From positions 1 through 64,000 of the forward strand of contig DBYR01000019.1 in NCBI GenBank assembly GCA_002310215.1: DNA of 64,000 nt, written 5' to 3'. Shown piece after piece: positions 1 to 7,869 of the stretch (its first letter is position 1; each line of letters starts with the position of its first letter). This stretch comes from Bacteroidales bacterium UBA1181 (GTDB taxonomy: Bacteria > Bacteroidota > Bacteroidia > Bacteroidales > Paludibacteraceae). Made by a program: the position numbers and the translations under genes. A model generated the notes under the pieces. The model had not been told where the DNA came from and ran no database searches. It saw only the letters and a program-made list of their open reading frames with translations.

Positions 1-75
1 CCATTCCCTCAAAGATCTCTCTTTTTTTCGTCCCCCATCCCTTTGGTGGGGTGTCTTCGTTTCCGAAAGCGGGTG

Positions 76-107
76 CAAAAGTACACCAGTTCTCATTACC
101 AACCAAA
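76..107 (-). promoter_or_regulatory. Strong outward promoter, probable stable-RNA leader
   Basis: On the minus strand TTTG (104-107) is followed after 20 bases by TACTTTTG (76-83), the Bacteroidota -33/-7 consensus. The RNA would start near position 70 and leave the window. The GCACCCGC sequence directly after the -7 box is typical of Bacteroidales rRNA/tRNA promoters as I recall them, so the neighbouring unseen gene may be a 16S rRNA operon. The promoter is seen; the identity of the target is inferred. Confidence 0.6.
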
Positions 108-169
108 CATTTTTACATCTTTTTTTTGAATTATTTTACAATACGCTGTGTTTCAGCGAGAAAAATTTT

Positions 170-208
170 AGAAGAGGCGGCCGACATTTGGGTCAAACCG
201 CCTCTTCT
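170..208 (-). terminator. Terminator of the Dabb gene
   Basis: Arms AGAAGAGGCGG (170-180) and CCGCCTCTTCT (198-208) pair perfectly over 11 bases with a 17-base loop. On the minus strand the hairpin is followed by AAAATTTTT. It lies 90 bases beyond the stop of the Dabb gene. Confidence 0.6.
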
Positions 209-298
209 TTGTATATTCTCCTGCGGAATGGCACCTAAACCATCCACAGTAATCGCCCTAAAATGGACAATTTTTCTATATTCTCTTGCTTTTCTCTG

Positions 299-604
299 TC
301 AATCCACCTCAAAATCCAAACACTTTCTGTCCGCCGTGAATGGACGAACCTTCGTGTCCGCAACCTTAACGTGGGCGGGGTGTACCGCATACGCCTTCAA
401 TGCCTCAAAGCTCTCCAAGGTCGAGTCCAACATCACATCGACATTGGATGTGGGCAGGCCATTGATATTAACCTTCACGTCGACCAAACCAGGGACAACT
501 CCCTTCAATCCTTCCAAGCCTGCTTTGATACCTGCTTTAATCTCCTCTTTCTCAGACGCCGAAAAGGTGTCCTTCAACGTCCACAAAATAACATGTTTTA
601 CCAT
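299..604 (-). CDS. Dabb (dimeric alpha-beta barrel) stress-responsive protein
   Basis: A 101-residue protein beginning MVKHVILWTLKD, the usual opening of the Dabb/stress-responsive alpha-beta barrel family, in which an N-terminal His-containing strand starts a ferredoxin-like fold that dimerises. It also keeps the VDVKVNINGLP strand, the SFEALKAYAVHPAH helix and the C-terminal DFEVD end. Length is normal for the family (about 95-105). Relatives are small cytosolic proteins, some of them enzymes such as cyclases; the substrate here cannot be told. It stands alone between the M60 gene (convergent spacing is not involved; both are minus-strand, 101 bases apart) and the left edge. The ATG at 604 is the first plausible start. 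Confidence 0.85.
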   Translation of the reverse strand: MVKHVILWTLKDTFSASEKEEIKAGIKAGLEGLKGVVPGLVDVKVNINGLPTSNVDVMLDSTLESFEALKAYAVHPAHVKVADTKVRPFTADRKCLDFEVD

Positions 605-705
605 AAAATATCTTTTATATATAAATTCAACTTCGACTTTATCTTCCGCAAATATACTGAAAATGATGAAAGGGGACGCATCTCATATCCTCTTATGCTT
701 TTGCA

Positions 706-3700
706 TCATTTCACCCAAATCCGTTTCTTGCCATTCTTAACATATATCGTGGACGGCCTCAACTCCTTGACGCTCCGACCGAACAGATCGTATAGAGAAT
801 CATCGCCTGGATTCTCCGGCGCAACCGTGATTGGCCACTGCAGGCTCGTCCATTCGCCTAAGTCATAATCCTCCAGGTCTCCCACGATCGTTCCGAACTC
901 AGCCCAAGCGGAAGCCTTATACTCCTCCAACGCACTGGCAGGGACATGAATGATAGGCTCGGATGAGAAGAGGTAGAGGGAAACGGATGGTGGCGTCGTC
1001 GGCTTCACATAGACATCCTTCACCTCCGAAGAATAGAACGCTCCTTGCTCTATTCTCTTTACCCCCGAACCGATCACCACCTTTGACAACTGGTCACAAT
1101 AGGCGAACGCATCGAATTGCACGTTCGTGACACTGTCCGGAATCATCACACCCTGCAACCCTGAATGGGCAAACGCTTGTCGGCCTATACGGGTGACTGA
1201 CTCCGGAAGGATCAGGCTCACAAGCCTTGGACTCTCATAAAAGAAGTCTTCCCCCACCTCGCCAGAAGTGGTTTCGAACGTCTCGTAATAGGCCTCTCCC
1301 CCACTCACGATGGTGGCACCGGAGAGATCAACGGATTGCAATGTCCCTTCGTTGATCAGCTTGCGTAGATATTGGATGTCCGTACCATTGATCGGTCCGC
1401 TGATCACCGCCTTTATGGCTTGTTCGGAGAGGGAATCGGACAAGGTGCCTGGCTCGTCCAGATGAACCACCTCCAATCCGCCTGCCCGCTTGGTGACCTC
1501 GTGCATCGTGCCATCCGCATCGACTGAATAGATGGTGAAGTTCTTCCCGACGCAGGAAGGGATGCAGAAGCTCAGCGTATTGGCGGCATAGAGCATCTTC
1601 CCTTCGTCGTCCTGCACCCAGAAGCCTATGCCTCCCTCTCCGGACATGGCATAGAAGGAGTCCGCCTGCATGTAGGTATACGACGAGGCCGTTATGGAGT
1701 CGGAAAGGTAATCGGTGAATTGACCGAGGTTGGCATAGAGACCGACCGTCTCCGAACCGAGCCGCTTCTCACCGGCATTCGTCAGGAAACCAGTGGTTAG
1801 AAGATAATCGGCGCGGTCCTCCACAAAAAGTATCTCCCTATTCTTTTTCGGATATTTGGAGATTTCCGCCAACGTCTTGTCTATGTCCTCCTGCGAGACG
1901 GAGAGGGTATGCACCCCATAATCGTTGATGGTCAGTTCGCAAGGCTCAAAGAATCCCCATGCGGTGAAGAAGTCGGTCAGGTCCTCCTGCGCCACCTCGC
2001 AGACCTTACGCACAAACTTCAACGAACTGTTATCCGTGTCTGTCCAAAGTGTCAGAGGGTCCTTGCGCAACTCCTGGAAGAGCGTCGGGTAGAACGAGGT
2101 GTTCTTCCTCGCCTGATGGTAATACAAGTAGAGCTGGTAATACATCCTCATCATGCTGGATATGTTTCTCGTGAAGTATGGCGTGTGGTGCGCATAGCTG
2201 TTCATCGTGGTGGAAAGTGACAATCCCTTGGAGGTGAGGCGTCCATCCAGGAAACAGATGACGTTGGAGAAGAGATTGTTCGAAACCTCCGTGCACCCCT
2301 CTAGGTTGATGGCTCCCTGGTTGTTATGCCCACATTCGTGCGCCGCGCACCAGTCATCCTGATCCTCCCGTGTCACATCGAACGTATTGGAGATACAATC
2401 CGTTGAGTTATAGGAGGTGCGATAAGGGGAGGAGTTCGCATACCCGTCGTCCGAGGCCTTCCCCTCGATGGCGAAGTTCGGGTTGTTGTAATAGATCGGG
2501 AAGTAGGCCTCTCCGCCGGTCAGATTATAAGGAGCATTGGCTCGCTGGCCGTTGACCACCGATTCGCAGATGCCCATCAGCTCCTTCTCCCACACGGTGA
2601 GACTATCAAACCAGACAAGGCTATGGTCGATGGAGGAAGGGAAGAGCTCCCGGTAGGTAGAGGTCTTGAAGTTGAGGAGCGTCTCCGCCCCCTTGACGGT
2701 AAAGAGTTCATGCGTGGCATTCTCCAACAACTCCGCATAAGCCGCATCGCTATGGCGGGCCAGGTCGTAGTAACCGTTCACCACACCTCCCTCGACGTGG
2801 ATCTTGATGGCCGGCCACTCGCTCAGTTTCTTCGTCATCGAACGGGTGTCGGCGGTATAGACGATATAGTAGAGGGCATCTTTGTACCCGTCAATGATAT
2901 TCAAACCCTTGTGGAGCTTCGTGCCTGACTTGGCGTTCGAGATGAGGTCGTTGCCGACACATCCCGTGAAAAAGAGGGTGGCGTCGTTCGGAACATCCTG
3001 ATCCACGAAGACATAGATCGGAGCGTTATCCCTCGAATAGATACCCGTCGGATTTCCCATATACGACCCGCCGGTGCTCATGAGAAGCGTGTTCCAATAG
3101 TTAGCGTCGCTGTAGGCAGGGTATGCATGGATCCTGAAATCCTTCTCGTAGGCCGCCCACTCCTCGTTTTTTATTTTCAGGGCAATGGCGACGATATCAT
3201 CCGGGATACTCTCCTCACCCATCGCCTGGGCCAGCTCCGAGTCGCTCATCGCCTTGTACTCCGCCTTCAACTCCGTGCAGGCATCATCCATGAAGAAGGT
3301 GGGGAGCAGCTGACGAAGCTCGGTCGCAGGATCCGCCTCCTGCGCATACAACTCGTCCAAGCCACCCTTGATGGTGGCAAAGTCCGTCCAGTAGGAATCC
3401 TCATAATCCCCCAACGATTCATTATAGACGATGACGTCCGGATGGGACGAAAAGAGGTAGTAGTCTATCGACGGCGGAACAATCGGCTTGACATAGGCGA
3501 CCTTGACGGAAGAGCCATAGAAGACGCCCTTCCCGATGCTCAACACCTTACTGCCTATGACGACTGTGTCCAATGATCTGCAATAGGCGAACGCATCGAG
3601 GTCCAGCTCACGTATGTTATTAGGGATCTCTATCTTCTTCAGACCAGTATGCGAAAAGGCGTTGGCCGAGATGGAGGAGACCGACTTAGGCAGCACGACA

Positions 3701-4035
3701 TATTTCAGGTTCGCACATTCCGTGAACATGGCCTCACCGAAGACATCGTCCTCCGTTCGGAACGCTTCGTGGTAGGCCTCTCCACCGCTCACGATCCGCA
3801 CTTCGGAGAGGTCCAACGAAGTGACCGCCCCCTCCTCAATCTGATGGCGTAGGTACTTGACGTCCGTTCCGTTGATGGAACCCGTAACCTGCACCTCCCC
3901 ATCCTCCGCAGCGAAAAGAGAAGAGAGTGTACCCGCCTCCTCCACATGGACCACACTCTTGGCGAATAGAGAAGCGCCACTCACAACAACAGCGAACAAT
4001 ATTGCTGATATTCTAGAGATATAAATCTGTTTCAT
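706..4035 (-). CDS. Secreted M60-family metallopeptidase flanked by BspA-type leucine-rich repeats
   Basis: An 1109-residue secreted protein. Residues 1-25 form a signal peptide. Residues about 50-210 are BspA-type leucine-rich repeats (CANLKYVVLPKSV, GLKKIEIPNNI, CRSLDTVVIGSKV). The middle is an M60/enhancin-like peptidase with the zinc site HECGH at 566-570 and a downstream Glu (E579 or E583), fitting HExxH-x(8-28)-E. M60 enzymes are known to cut O-glycosylated mucin-type proteins. A second set of the same repeats occupies about 900-1060, and the tail (LYDLFGRSVKEL...IYVKNGKKRIWVK) looks like a degenerate type IX sorting or anchoring tail. Codon use is G/T-rich at third positions. Having LRRs at both ends, sharing nearly the same wording (GSINGTDVKYLR / GPINGTDIQYLR), points to an internal duplication. 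Its role in host glycoprotein attack is inferred. Confidence 0.88.
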   Translation of the reverse strand: MKQIYISRISAILFAVVVSGASLFAKSVVHVEEAGTLSSLFAAEDGEVQVTGSINGTDVKYLRHQIEEGAVTSLDLSEVRIVSGGEAYHEAFRTEDDVFGEAMFTECANLKYVVLPKSVSSISANAFSHTGLKKIEIPNNIRELDLDAFAYCRSLDTVVIGSKVLSIGKGVFYGSSVKVAYVKPIVPPSIDYYLFSSHPDVIVYNESLGDYEDSYWTDFATIKGGLDELYAQEADPATELRQLLPTFFMDDACTELKAEYKAMSDSELAQAMGEESIPDDIVAIALKIKNEEWAAYEKDFRIHAYPAYSDANYWNTLLMSTGGSYMGNPTGIYSRDNAPIYVFVDQDVPNDATLFFTGCVGNDLISNAKSGTKLHKGLNIIDGYKDALYYIVYTADTRSMTKKLSEWPAIKIHVEGGVVNGYYDLARHSDAAYAELLENATHELFTVKGAETLLNFKTSTYRELFPSSIDHSLVWFDSLTVWEKELMGICESVVNGQRANAPYNLTGGEAYFPIYYNNPNFAIEGKASDDGYANSSPYRTSYNSTDCISNTFDVTREDQDDWCAAHECGHNNQGAINLEGCTEVSNNLFSNVICFLDGRLTSKGLSLSTTMNSYAHHTPYFTRNISSMMRMYYQLYLYYHQARKNTSFYPTLFQELRKDPLTLWTDTDNSSLKFVRKVCEVAQEDLTDFFTAWGFFEPCELTINDYGVHTLSVSQEDIDKTLAEISKYPKKNREILFVEDRADYLLTTGFLTNAGEKRLGSETVGLYANLGQFTDYLSDSITASSYTYMQADSFYAMSGEGGIGFWVQDDEGKMLYAANTLSFCIPSCVGKNFTIYSVDADGTMHEVTKRAGGLEVVHLDEPGTLSDSLSEQAIKAVISGPINGTDIQYLRKLINEGTLQSVDLSGATIVSGGEAYYETFETTSGEVGEDFFYESPRLVSLILPESVTRIGRQAFAHSGLQGVMIPDSVTNVQFDAFAYCDQLSKVVIGSGVKRIEQGAFYSSEVKDVYVKPTTPPSVSLYLFSSEPIIHVPASALEEYKASAWAEFGTIVGDLEDYDLGEWTSLQWPITVAPENPGDDSLYDLFGRSVKELRPSTIYVKNGKKRIWVK

Positions 4036-4124
4036 GGCTTATACTTTATGACTGATTATTTTTTATTATGTAAATAGATGCGGTTATACACTGATTCAAT
4101 CAAACACCACATTCAGGCATGTAA

Positions 4125-4153
4125 CAAAGATAAAAAATTTTTCTGGGAATCAA
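4125..4153 (-). promoter_or_regulatory. Promoter of the M60 gene
   Basis: On the minus strand TTG (4151-4153) and TATCTTTG (4125-4132) are separated by 18 bases, close to the Bacteroidota consensus. It gives a 5' leader of about 80 bases before the ATG at 4035. Confidence 0.6.
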
Positions 4154-4191
4154 TGGAGATTTTAGCATGTAAGCAGTTTAAACCGCCTGGG

Positions 4192-4638
4192 CTATTTCTT
4201 CTTGTCCTTCAGCGTCACGTTCACCGTAATAGATGTTTTCCCTTTGTACCAGCCATGATCATCCGTGAAATGTAGCCGATTCTCCGGGATAATAGTATCA
4301 AACGGTTCATACAACGTAGTATCGCCAACGAAGCTGAATGGGTATCCATTGTCACTCCATCCAAGGTCATATAAATCTTCCATCACCCTATAAGTTCCTT
4401 CTTCGTCCGTGAAGGTCAAGGTTCTCGCATGTTCTACAGAATCATGCTCTATTATTAAGCTTTTAATTTTAACTTCAGACAAACACTCACCTCTCTCATT
4501 CACCACTTTACCCCTCATTTCAAAATCCGCAGTAGGCGTACCGTACATGGCGCCGCACCCTGAGAAACTAGAATATCCTAATATTCCAAGTACCATTTTT
4601 AAACCCATTTGGAAAATTCGACCAAACAATTCTTTCAT
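4192..4638 (-). CDS. Lipoprotein of the radical-SAM-associated putative lipoprotein type
   Basis: A 148-residue lipoprotein. The N-terminal hydrophobic stretch ends at a cysteine (SFSGC), followed by the phrase MYGTPTADFEMRGKVV. This wording is typical of a Bacteroidota family annotated as radical SAM-associated putative lipoprotein, as I recall it. The rest is a single carboxypeptidase-regulatory-like beta sandwich (KVVNERGECLSEVKIKS ... TDEEGTYRV ... VTLKDKKK). It should sit in the periplasm or outer membrane. No radical SAM gene is present in this window, so if the assignment is right this is an orphan copy. The ATG at 4638 is used; an internal ATG (MGLKMVLG) would give a more compact signal peptide and is possible. 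Confidence 0.7.
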   Translation of the reverse strand: MKELFGRIFQMGLKMVLGILGYSSFSGCGAMYGTPTADFEMRGKVVNERGECLSEVKIKSLIIEHDSVEHARTLTFTDEEGTYRVMEDLYDLGWSDNGYPFSFVGDTTLYEPFDTIIPENRLHFTDDHGWYKGKTSITVNVTLKDKKK

Positions 4639-5010
4639 AACGATAATAATTTAGCTATTCATATACTTCACCATAAGAGCAAACAATACTACAAATTTAT
4701 ATATAAAAACGTATATTTCACGACATCTTGCCATTTTTATTTTACTATACCATAAAATCATGGACAATGATATGATTACGATATATATGAAATGATTCTC
4801 TTCCTGCATCTACACACATCATATCATTGACAATGGATAATAAATGTATTTATTACTCATTTTATCTTGCATATTTATTAGTGTATATTTTACATTTTAT
4901 TACCTTTGAGGGCTATTCACATTGAACGGCTTTTCATCATCCGCTTAATTAGGTTCTAGCGGCTGTTGAGAAGATAAATTTTCAGAACCTATGTTTTAAT
5001 ATTCAGAATC
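4639..5010. other. AT-rich divergent intergenic region
   Basis: This 372-base gap between divergent lipoprotein genes holds no gene. On the plus strand TACCTTTG (4901-4908) is a -7-like box without a clear -33 partner. Two short arms, AGGTTCT (4951-4957) and AGAACCT (4984-4990), are inverted around a 26-base spacer just before the start of the rightward gene. Nothing else is recognisable. Confidence 0.4.
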
Positions 5011-5934
5011 ATGAAAAAGACGTACATCTTATTAGGTTTCATTTGTGCATTAACATCGTGTAAATCAGCCATTGACAAGTCCATTACCGAACCGCTCAGC
5101 AATAAAGAGATGGTCAAAATATGCAAGGATCATAGCGACCTGAATATAGAAAATGCTCTTGCATATATTGGGTCAGAGGAATCATTTGTGAGACAACTCG
5201 GCAAGGAACTATACTTAAAATACGCGGATGTGACCTACCGTGATATTGTTGAATTTCGTGAGAGGGTAACGGACGAGGAGACGATTGAGGAAATCCGCAA
5301 AAAATACGATCAGTACACCAGCCACCTTTGCGATTCCGCATGGAAGAAGATCAACGACATCCGCGAAAGCATAAAAAGGGACACCTCGTTCAACAAATAC
5401 GCTAAGGTGAACTACACGCTGGAAGAAAAGGAATATCCAAATATCTACCCATATCCCTGGATATGTAAAAAAATATCACCCGATGCGGTTGTATATGACA
5501 ATGAAATAGAAGCATTGGGAGGAATTGTAAGCAAAGTGTCAAAAGAAGGTTCCGACAATCCAAATATAAGTTTCAACTTTTTTTATGTCAAGGTAAATCC
5601 ATATATTAATTTGTTTATACAAAATCCCGTCGACGACAAAGACACGTTGGATTTCGTCAGTGGCGAGTACGATTATGCATTCAATGTCTTATGGGTGGAA
5701 ACGAGAGACGATATACTATACACATCCAAAGATAACTGGGACCTGCTAGAATCCGGATCAAGTCACTTTGATTTGCATGTCGAAAAAGATAATATCTTGG
5801 ATAACAGAAGATTGCTTGAAATCACGAACATCGACATCATAAGCCAAGACGAATTCGTGGATTCCCTTTTTCGCAAACAATTGGACGAAAAGACCATAAG
5901 AGCAGGAGAATTCTATACGCAAATAATGCGATAA
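5011..5934 (+). CDS. Lipoprotein of unknown function
   Basis: A 307-residue protein starting MKKTYILLGFICALTSCKS, a clear type II signal peptide with lipobox LTSC (Cys17). It is therefore expected to be lipid-anchored to an envelope membrane. The mature part is rich in charged residues and aromatic amino acids, with a helical first half (about residues 45-130) and a probable beta-rich second half (150-290). I recognise no known domain. It stands alone between a divergent lipoprotein gene and the accessory island. A palindrome sits 20 bases past its stop. Confidence 0.75.
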   Translation: MKKTYILLGFICALTSCKSAIDKSITEPLSNKEMVKICKDHSDLNIENALAYIGSEESFVRQLGKELYLKYADVTYRDIVEFRERVTDEETIEEIRKKYDQYTSHLCDSAWKKINDIRESIKRDTSFNKYAKVNYTLEEKEYPNIYPYPWICKKISPDAVVYDNEIEALGGIVSKVSKEGSDNPNISFNFFYVKVNPYINLFIQNPVDDKDTLDFVSGEYDYAFNVLWVETRDDILYTSKDNWDLLESGSSHFDLHVEKDNILDNRRLLEITNIDIISQDEFVDSLFRKQLDEKTIRAGEFYTQIMR

Positions 5935-5950
5935 ACGACAGGCATGAGGG

Positions 5951-5980
5951 AGTCAGATGCCGAGAAAATCTCGGTATCTG
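5951..5980. repeat. Palindrome at the left edge of the accessory island
   Basis: CAGATGCCGAGA (5954-5965) and TCTCGGTATCTG (5969-5980) form 12-base arms around AAA, with one G-T pair. The element AGTCAG..CCGAGAAAATCTCGG..TCT matches 24 of 29 bases of the sequence at 9503-9531. It could also serve as a terminator for the lipoprotein gene, but it lacks a T-run. Confidence 0.55.
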
Positions 5981-6079
5981 CTTCTGATGGGAGAACTATA
6001 TGAATCCGACAACTACTTCTTTTTACTACAATGCAAGAGTTAACAAAGTTTTTTACCAATAAATAATAACTCACAACAC

Positions 6080-7522
6080 GTGGCACTTACAATAGATGAA
6101 CTAAAGATACTGATAGGAAGTAATGAACATCGTCAACTGGAACTAAAGAAGACCACAGGTGAACTAAAGAATGGCATGCATACAGCTTGTGCTTTCTTGA
6201 ATACAAAAGGCGGCTGGCTCCTTTTTGGCATAGCTCCAACATCACTGAAGATTCTGGGGCAACAAGTCACAGACAACACTCAAAGGGAGATCGCGCAGGC
6301 TCTAAGCTATATGGAACCTCAAGTTGATGTGCGGGTTGAGTATATTGACGTCCCCGAAAGACCAAACCACAAGGTGATTGCAATGCACTTTGAAGGATGG
6401 GCATGGGGAATGGTGCCATATACTTATCATGGCTGTCCATACCATAAAGTGGAGAGTACAACGAAAGAGATGCCACGTGACATGTATGAAGAACGGTTAC
6501 GTAGGAGTAAGCAAGACTTGTTTGCTTGGGAAAGACAGCCATCGGAGTTTGCTGACATCAATTCACTGGATGAAAAATTAATTCGTGGCGTTTTACGTCT
6601 TGGCATTGAGAGGGGAAGGTTGTCGGATCTAGCTCTAACCGAATCCATTGAGGATGTGTTGGGGAAATGGAAGTTGACTTCAGACAACAGACCTCTGAAC
6701 GCAGCAACAGCACTCTTCACGAAAGATACGGGAATGTACACGCAGTTCACGATGCGTCTAGCCCGTTTCCAAGGGACAGACAAAAATGAGTTTATGGACA
6801 ATCAACGAGTGGAGGGCAATATCTTCGTGTTACTCAATGAGGCTATGAACTTCTTCCGCAAACACTTGAATATGCATGGGAAGATAGTCGGATTGGTTCG
6901 TGATGAATACCTGGAAATACCTGCAGAAGCTTTACGTGAAGTGGTTATTAATGCACTATGCCATCGTCAGTACGAGCGATATAATCTGACTATAGGTATA
7001 GCCATCTACGATGACCGCATCGAAATTGAGAATCCCGGCATTTTGCCTCCTCAAATCACACCGGAAAATATTCTCCAGCCTCATATCTCGTACCCATACA
7101 ATCCTCTTATCGCTAATGTGCTGTATAGTACAACCTATATTGAGAATTGGGGTTCGGGTGTGAAACGCATCATGGAGGCTTGCCAAAAGAGAGGTGTTCC
7201 TGCTCCGACATGGACTGTCAATGGTGGATTTGTCGTAGTGACATTTATGAGACCAACCAAGAGTGTTACTCAAGGTGTTACTCAAGGTGTTACTCAAGGT
7301 GTTACTCAAGAGGCCAATCTTGATAGGGAAATTGAGCTGGCGATCAAAGATAATCCCAATGTTACCACAGAAGATCTGGCAAGACAATTTGGGGTAACTC
7401 CAATGACCATCAAACGTCATATAGCTAAAATGCCTCACATTCATTATGTGGGAAGTGGTTATAGTGGGCATTGGGAGGTGGTGGACAAAGATGGGAAGAA
7501 GAGTACACAAGATAATGCTTAA
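6080..7522 (+). CDS. AlbA_2 (Schlafen-like) DNA-binding protein with ATPase-like domain and C-terminal HTH
   Basis: A 480-residue protein beginning at GTG 6080. The N-terminal part (about 1-125) is an AlbA_2/Schlafen-AlbA domain with the marks RQLELKKTTGELK and FLNTKGGWLLFGI. Residues about 260-390 match the GHKL-like ATP-binding C-terminal domain of this family (REVVINALCHRQYE, RIEIENPGILP, ENWGSGVKRI). Residues 425-470 form a winged or simple HTH (TEDLARQFGVTPMTIKRHI). Proteins of this build are usually called putative transcriptional regulators or ATP-dependent helicase-like, and are frequent in defence islands. Between the ATPase and HTH lies a tandem VTQG repeat (residues 396-411). It heads the accessory island; the next gene starts 15 bases on, suggesting an operon. 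Confidence 0.85.
   Translation: MALTIDELKILIGSNEHRQLELKKTTGELKNGMHTACAFLNTKGGWLLFGIAPTSLKILGQQVTDNTQREIAQALSYMEPQVDVRVEYIDVPERPNHKVIAMHFEGWAWGMVPYTYHGCPYHKVESTTKEMPRDMYEERLRRSKQDLFAWERQPSEFADINSLDEKLIRGVLRLGIERGRLSDLALTESIEDVLGKWKLTSDNRPLNAATALFTKDTGMYTQFTMRLARFQGTDKNEFMDNQRVEGNIFVLLNEAMNFFRKHLNMHGKIVGLVRDEYLEIPAEALREVVINALCHRQYERYNLTIGIAIYDDRIEIENPGILPPQITPENILQPHISYPYNPLIANVLYSTTYIENWGSGVKRIMEACQKRGVPAPTWTVNGGFVVVTFMRPTKSVTQGVTQGVTQGVTQEANLDREIELAIKDNPNVTTEDLARQFGVTPMTIKRHIAKMPHIHYVGSGYSGHWEVVDKDGKKSTQDNA
7265..7312 (+). repeat. 12-bp in-frame tandem repeat (VTQG)
   Basis: GTTACTCAAGGT occurs three times in tandem from 7265, followed by a fourth copy whose last two bases differ (GTTACTCAAGAG). 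The unit is a multiple of three, so gain or loss of copies would keep the frame and change only the linker length of the AlbA_2 protein. Confidence 0.9.
7406..7490 (+). repeat. Copy A of an 85-bp duplicated segment
   Basis: These 85 bases, coding the end of the HTH and the C-terminus of the AlbA_2 protein, recur at 9213-9297 with two mismatches (GCT versus ACA after CATATA). Confidence 0.95.
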
Positions 7523-7536
7523 CAGCAACAATCATT

Positions 7537-7857
7537 ATGGATAAGTTAGTATCAAAACCCATACAGCGTTTCAGAAAAGGCGACGCCTTTGTTAAAATAG
7601 ATTCACATTCTCTTGTGTTCATGGAGATAAACGAGGTGGAAGAGAACAGAGGAGATATAGATTTTTGCATCGTCTCATGGTACATGCTTGATGGGAAAGG
7701 CATCCATACCCAGCGGCGATTCCCAATGGTTGCTTGCGATGGCAAGTTCAGCGATTTTGAACCAATTTCCAGAAGACTTCTCAAAGAAGCGAAGAGATTG
7801 ATGCGTCAATACAATGCGGATGTAAAACAGTTGACAGACGTGAAAGGAGCGATTTGA
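7537..7857 (+). CDS. Small hypothetical protein of the accessory island
   Basis: A 106-residue cytosolic protein (MDKLVSKPIQRFRKGDAFVK...), with no signal peptide or membrane segment. The first two thirds read like a small beta-rich domain, the last third is a basic helix (RRLLKEAKRLMRQYNADVKQL). I recognise no family. It sits 15 bases after the AlbA_2 gene and 12 bases before the YhcG-like gene, so it is almost certainly co-transcribed with both. A role as a partner or antidote of one of them is possible but purely from context. Confidence 0.7.
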   Translation: MDKLVSKPIQRFRKGDAFVKIDSHSLVFMEINEVEENRGDIDFCIVSWYMLDGKGIHTQRRFPMVACDGKFSDFEPISRRLLKEAKRLMRQYNADVKQLTDVKGAI

Positions 7858-7869
7858 ATCAACCTGTAA

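Larger units (their letters stand above)
1..298. other. Left-edge non-coding stretch: terminator and outward promoter
   Basis: No convincing gene lies here. The stretch carries a hairpin behind the Dabb gene (170-208) and a strong minus-strand promoter (76-107) that fires leftwards out of the window. The transcribed part beyond the promoter, read on the minus strand, runs GCACCCGCTTTCGGAAACG and later GATCTTTGA. That resembles the leaders ahead of rRNA and tRNA operons in Bacteroidales. Overlapping open frames of about 200 codons in this area are shadows of the Dabb gene and its flanks. Confidence 0.5.

Noticed and set aside
263..868. 201-codon plus-strand frame over the Dabb gene
   Set aside because: It is antisense to the clear Dabb gene and to the end of the M60 gene, with no recognisable protein character.
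4951..4990. AGGTTCT/AGAACCT inverted repeat before the 5.0 kb lipoprotein gene as an operator
   Set aside because: Seven-base arms with a 26-base spacer are too weak to claim without further copies.
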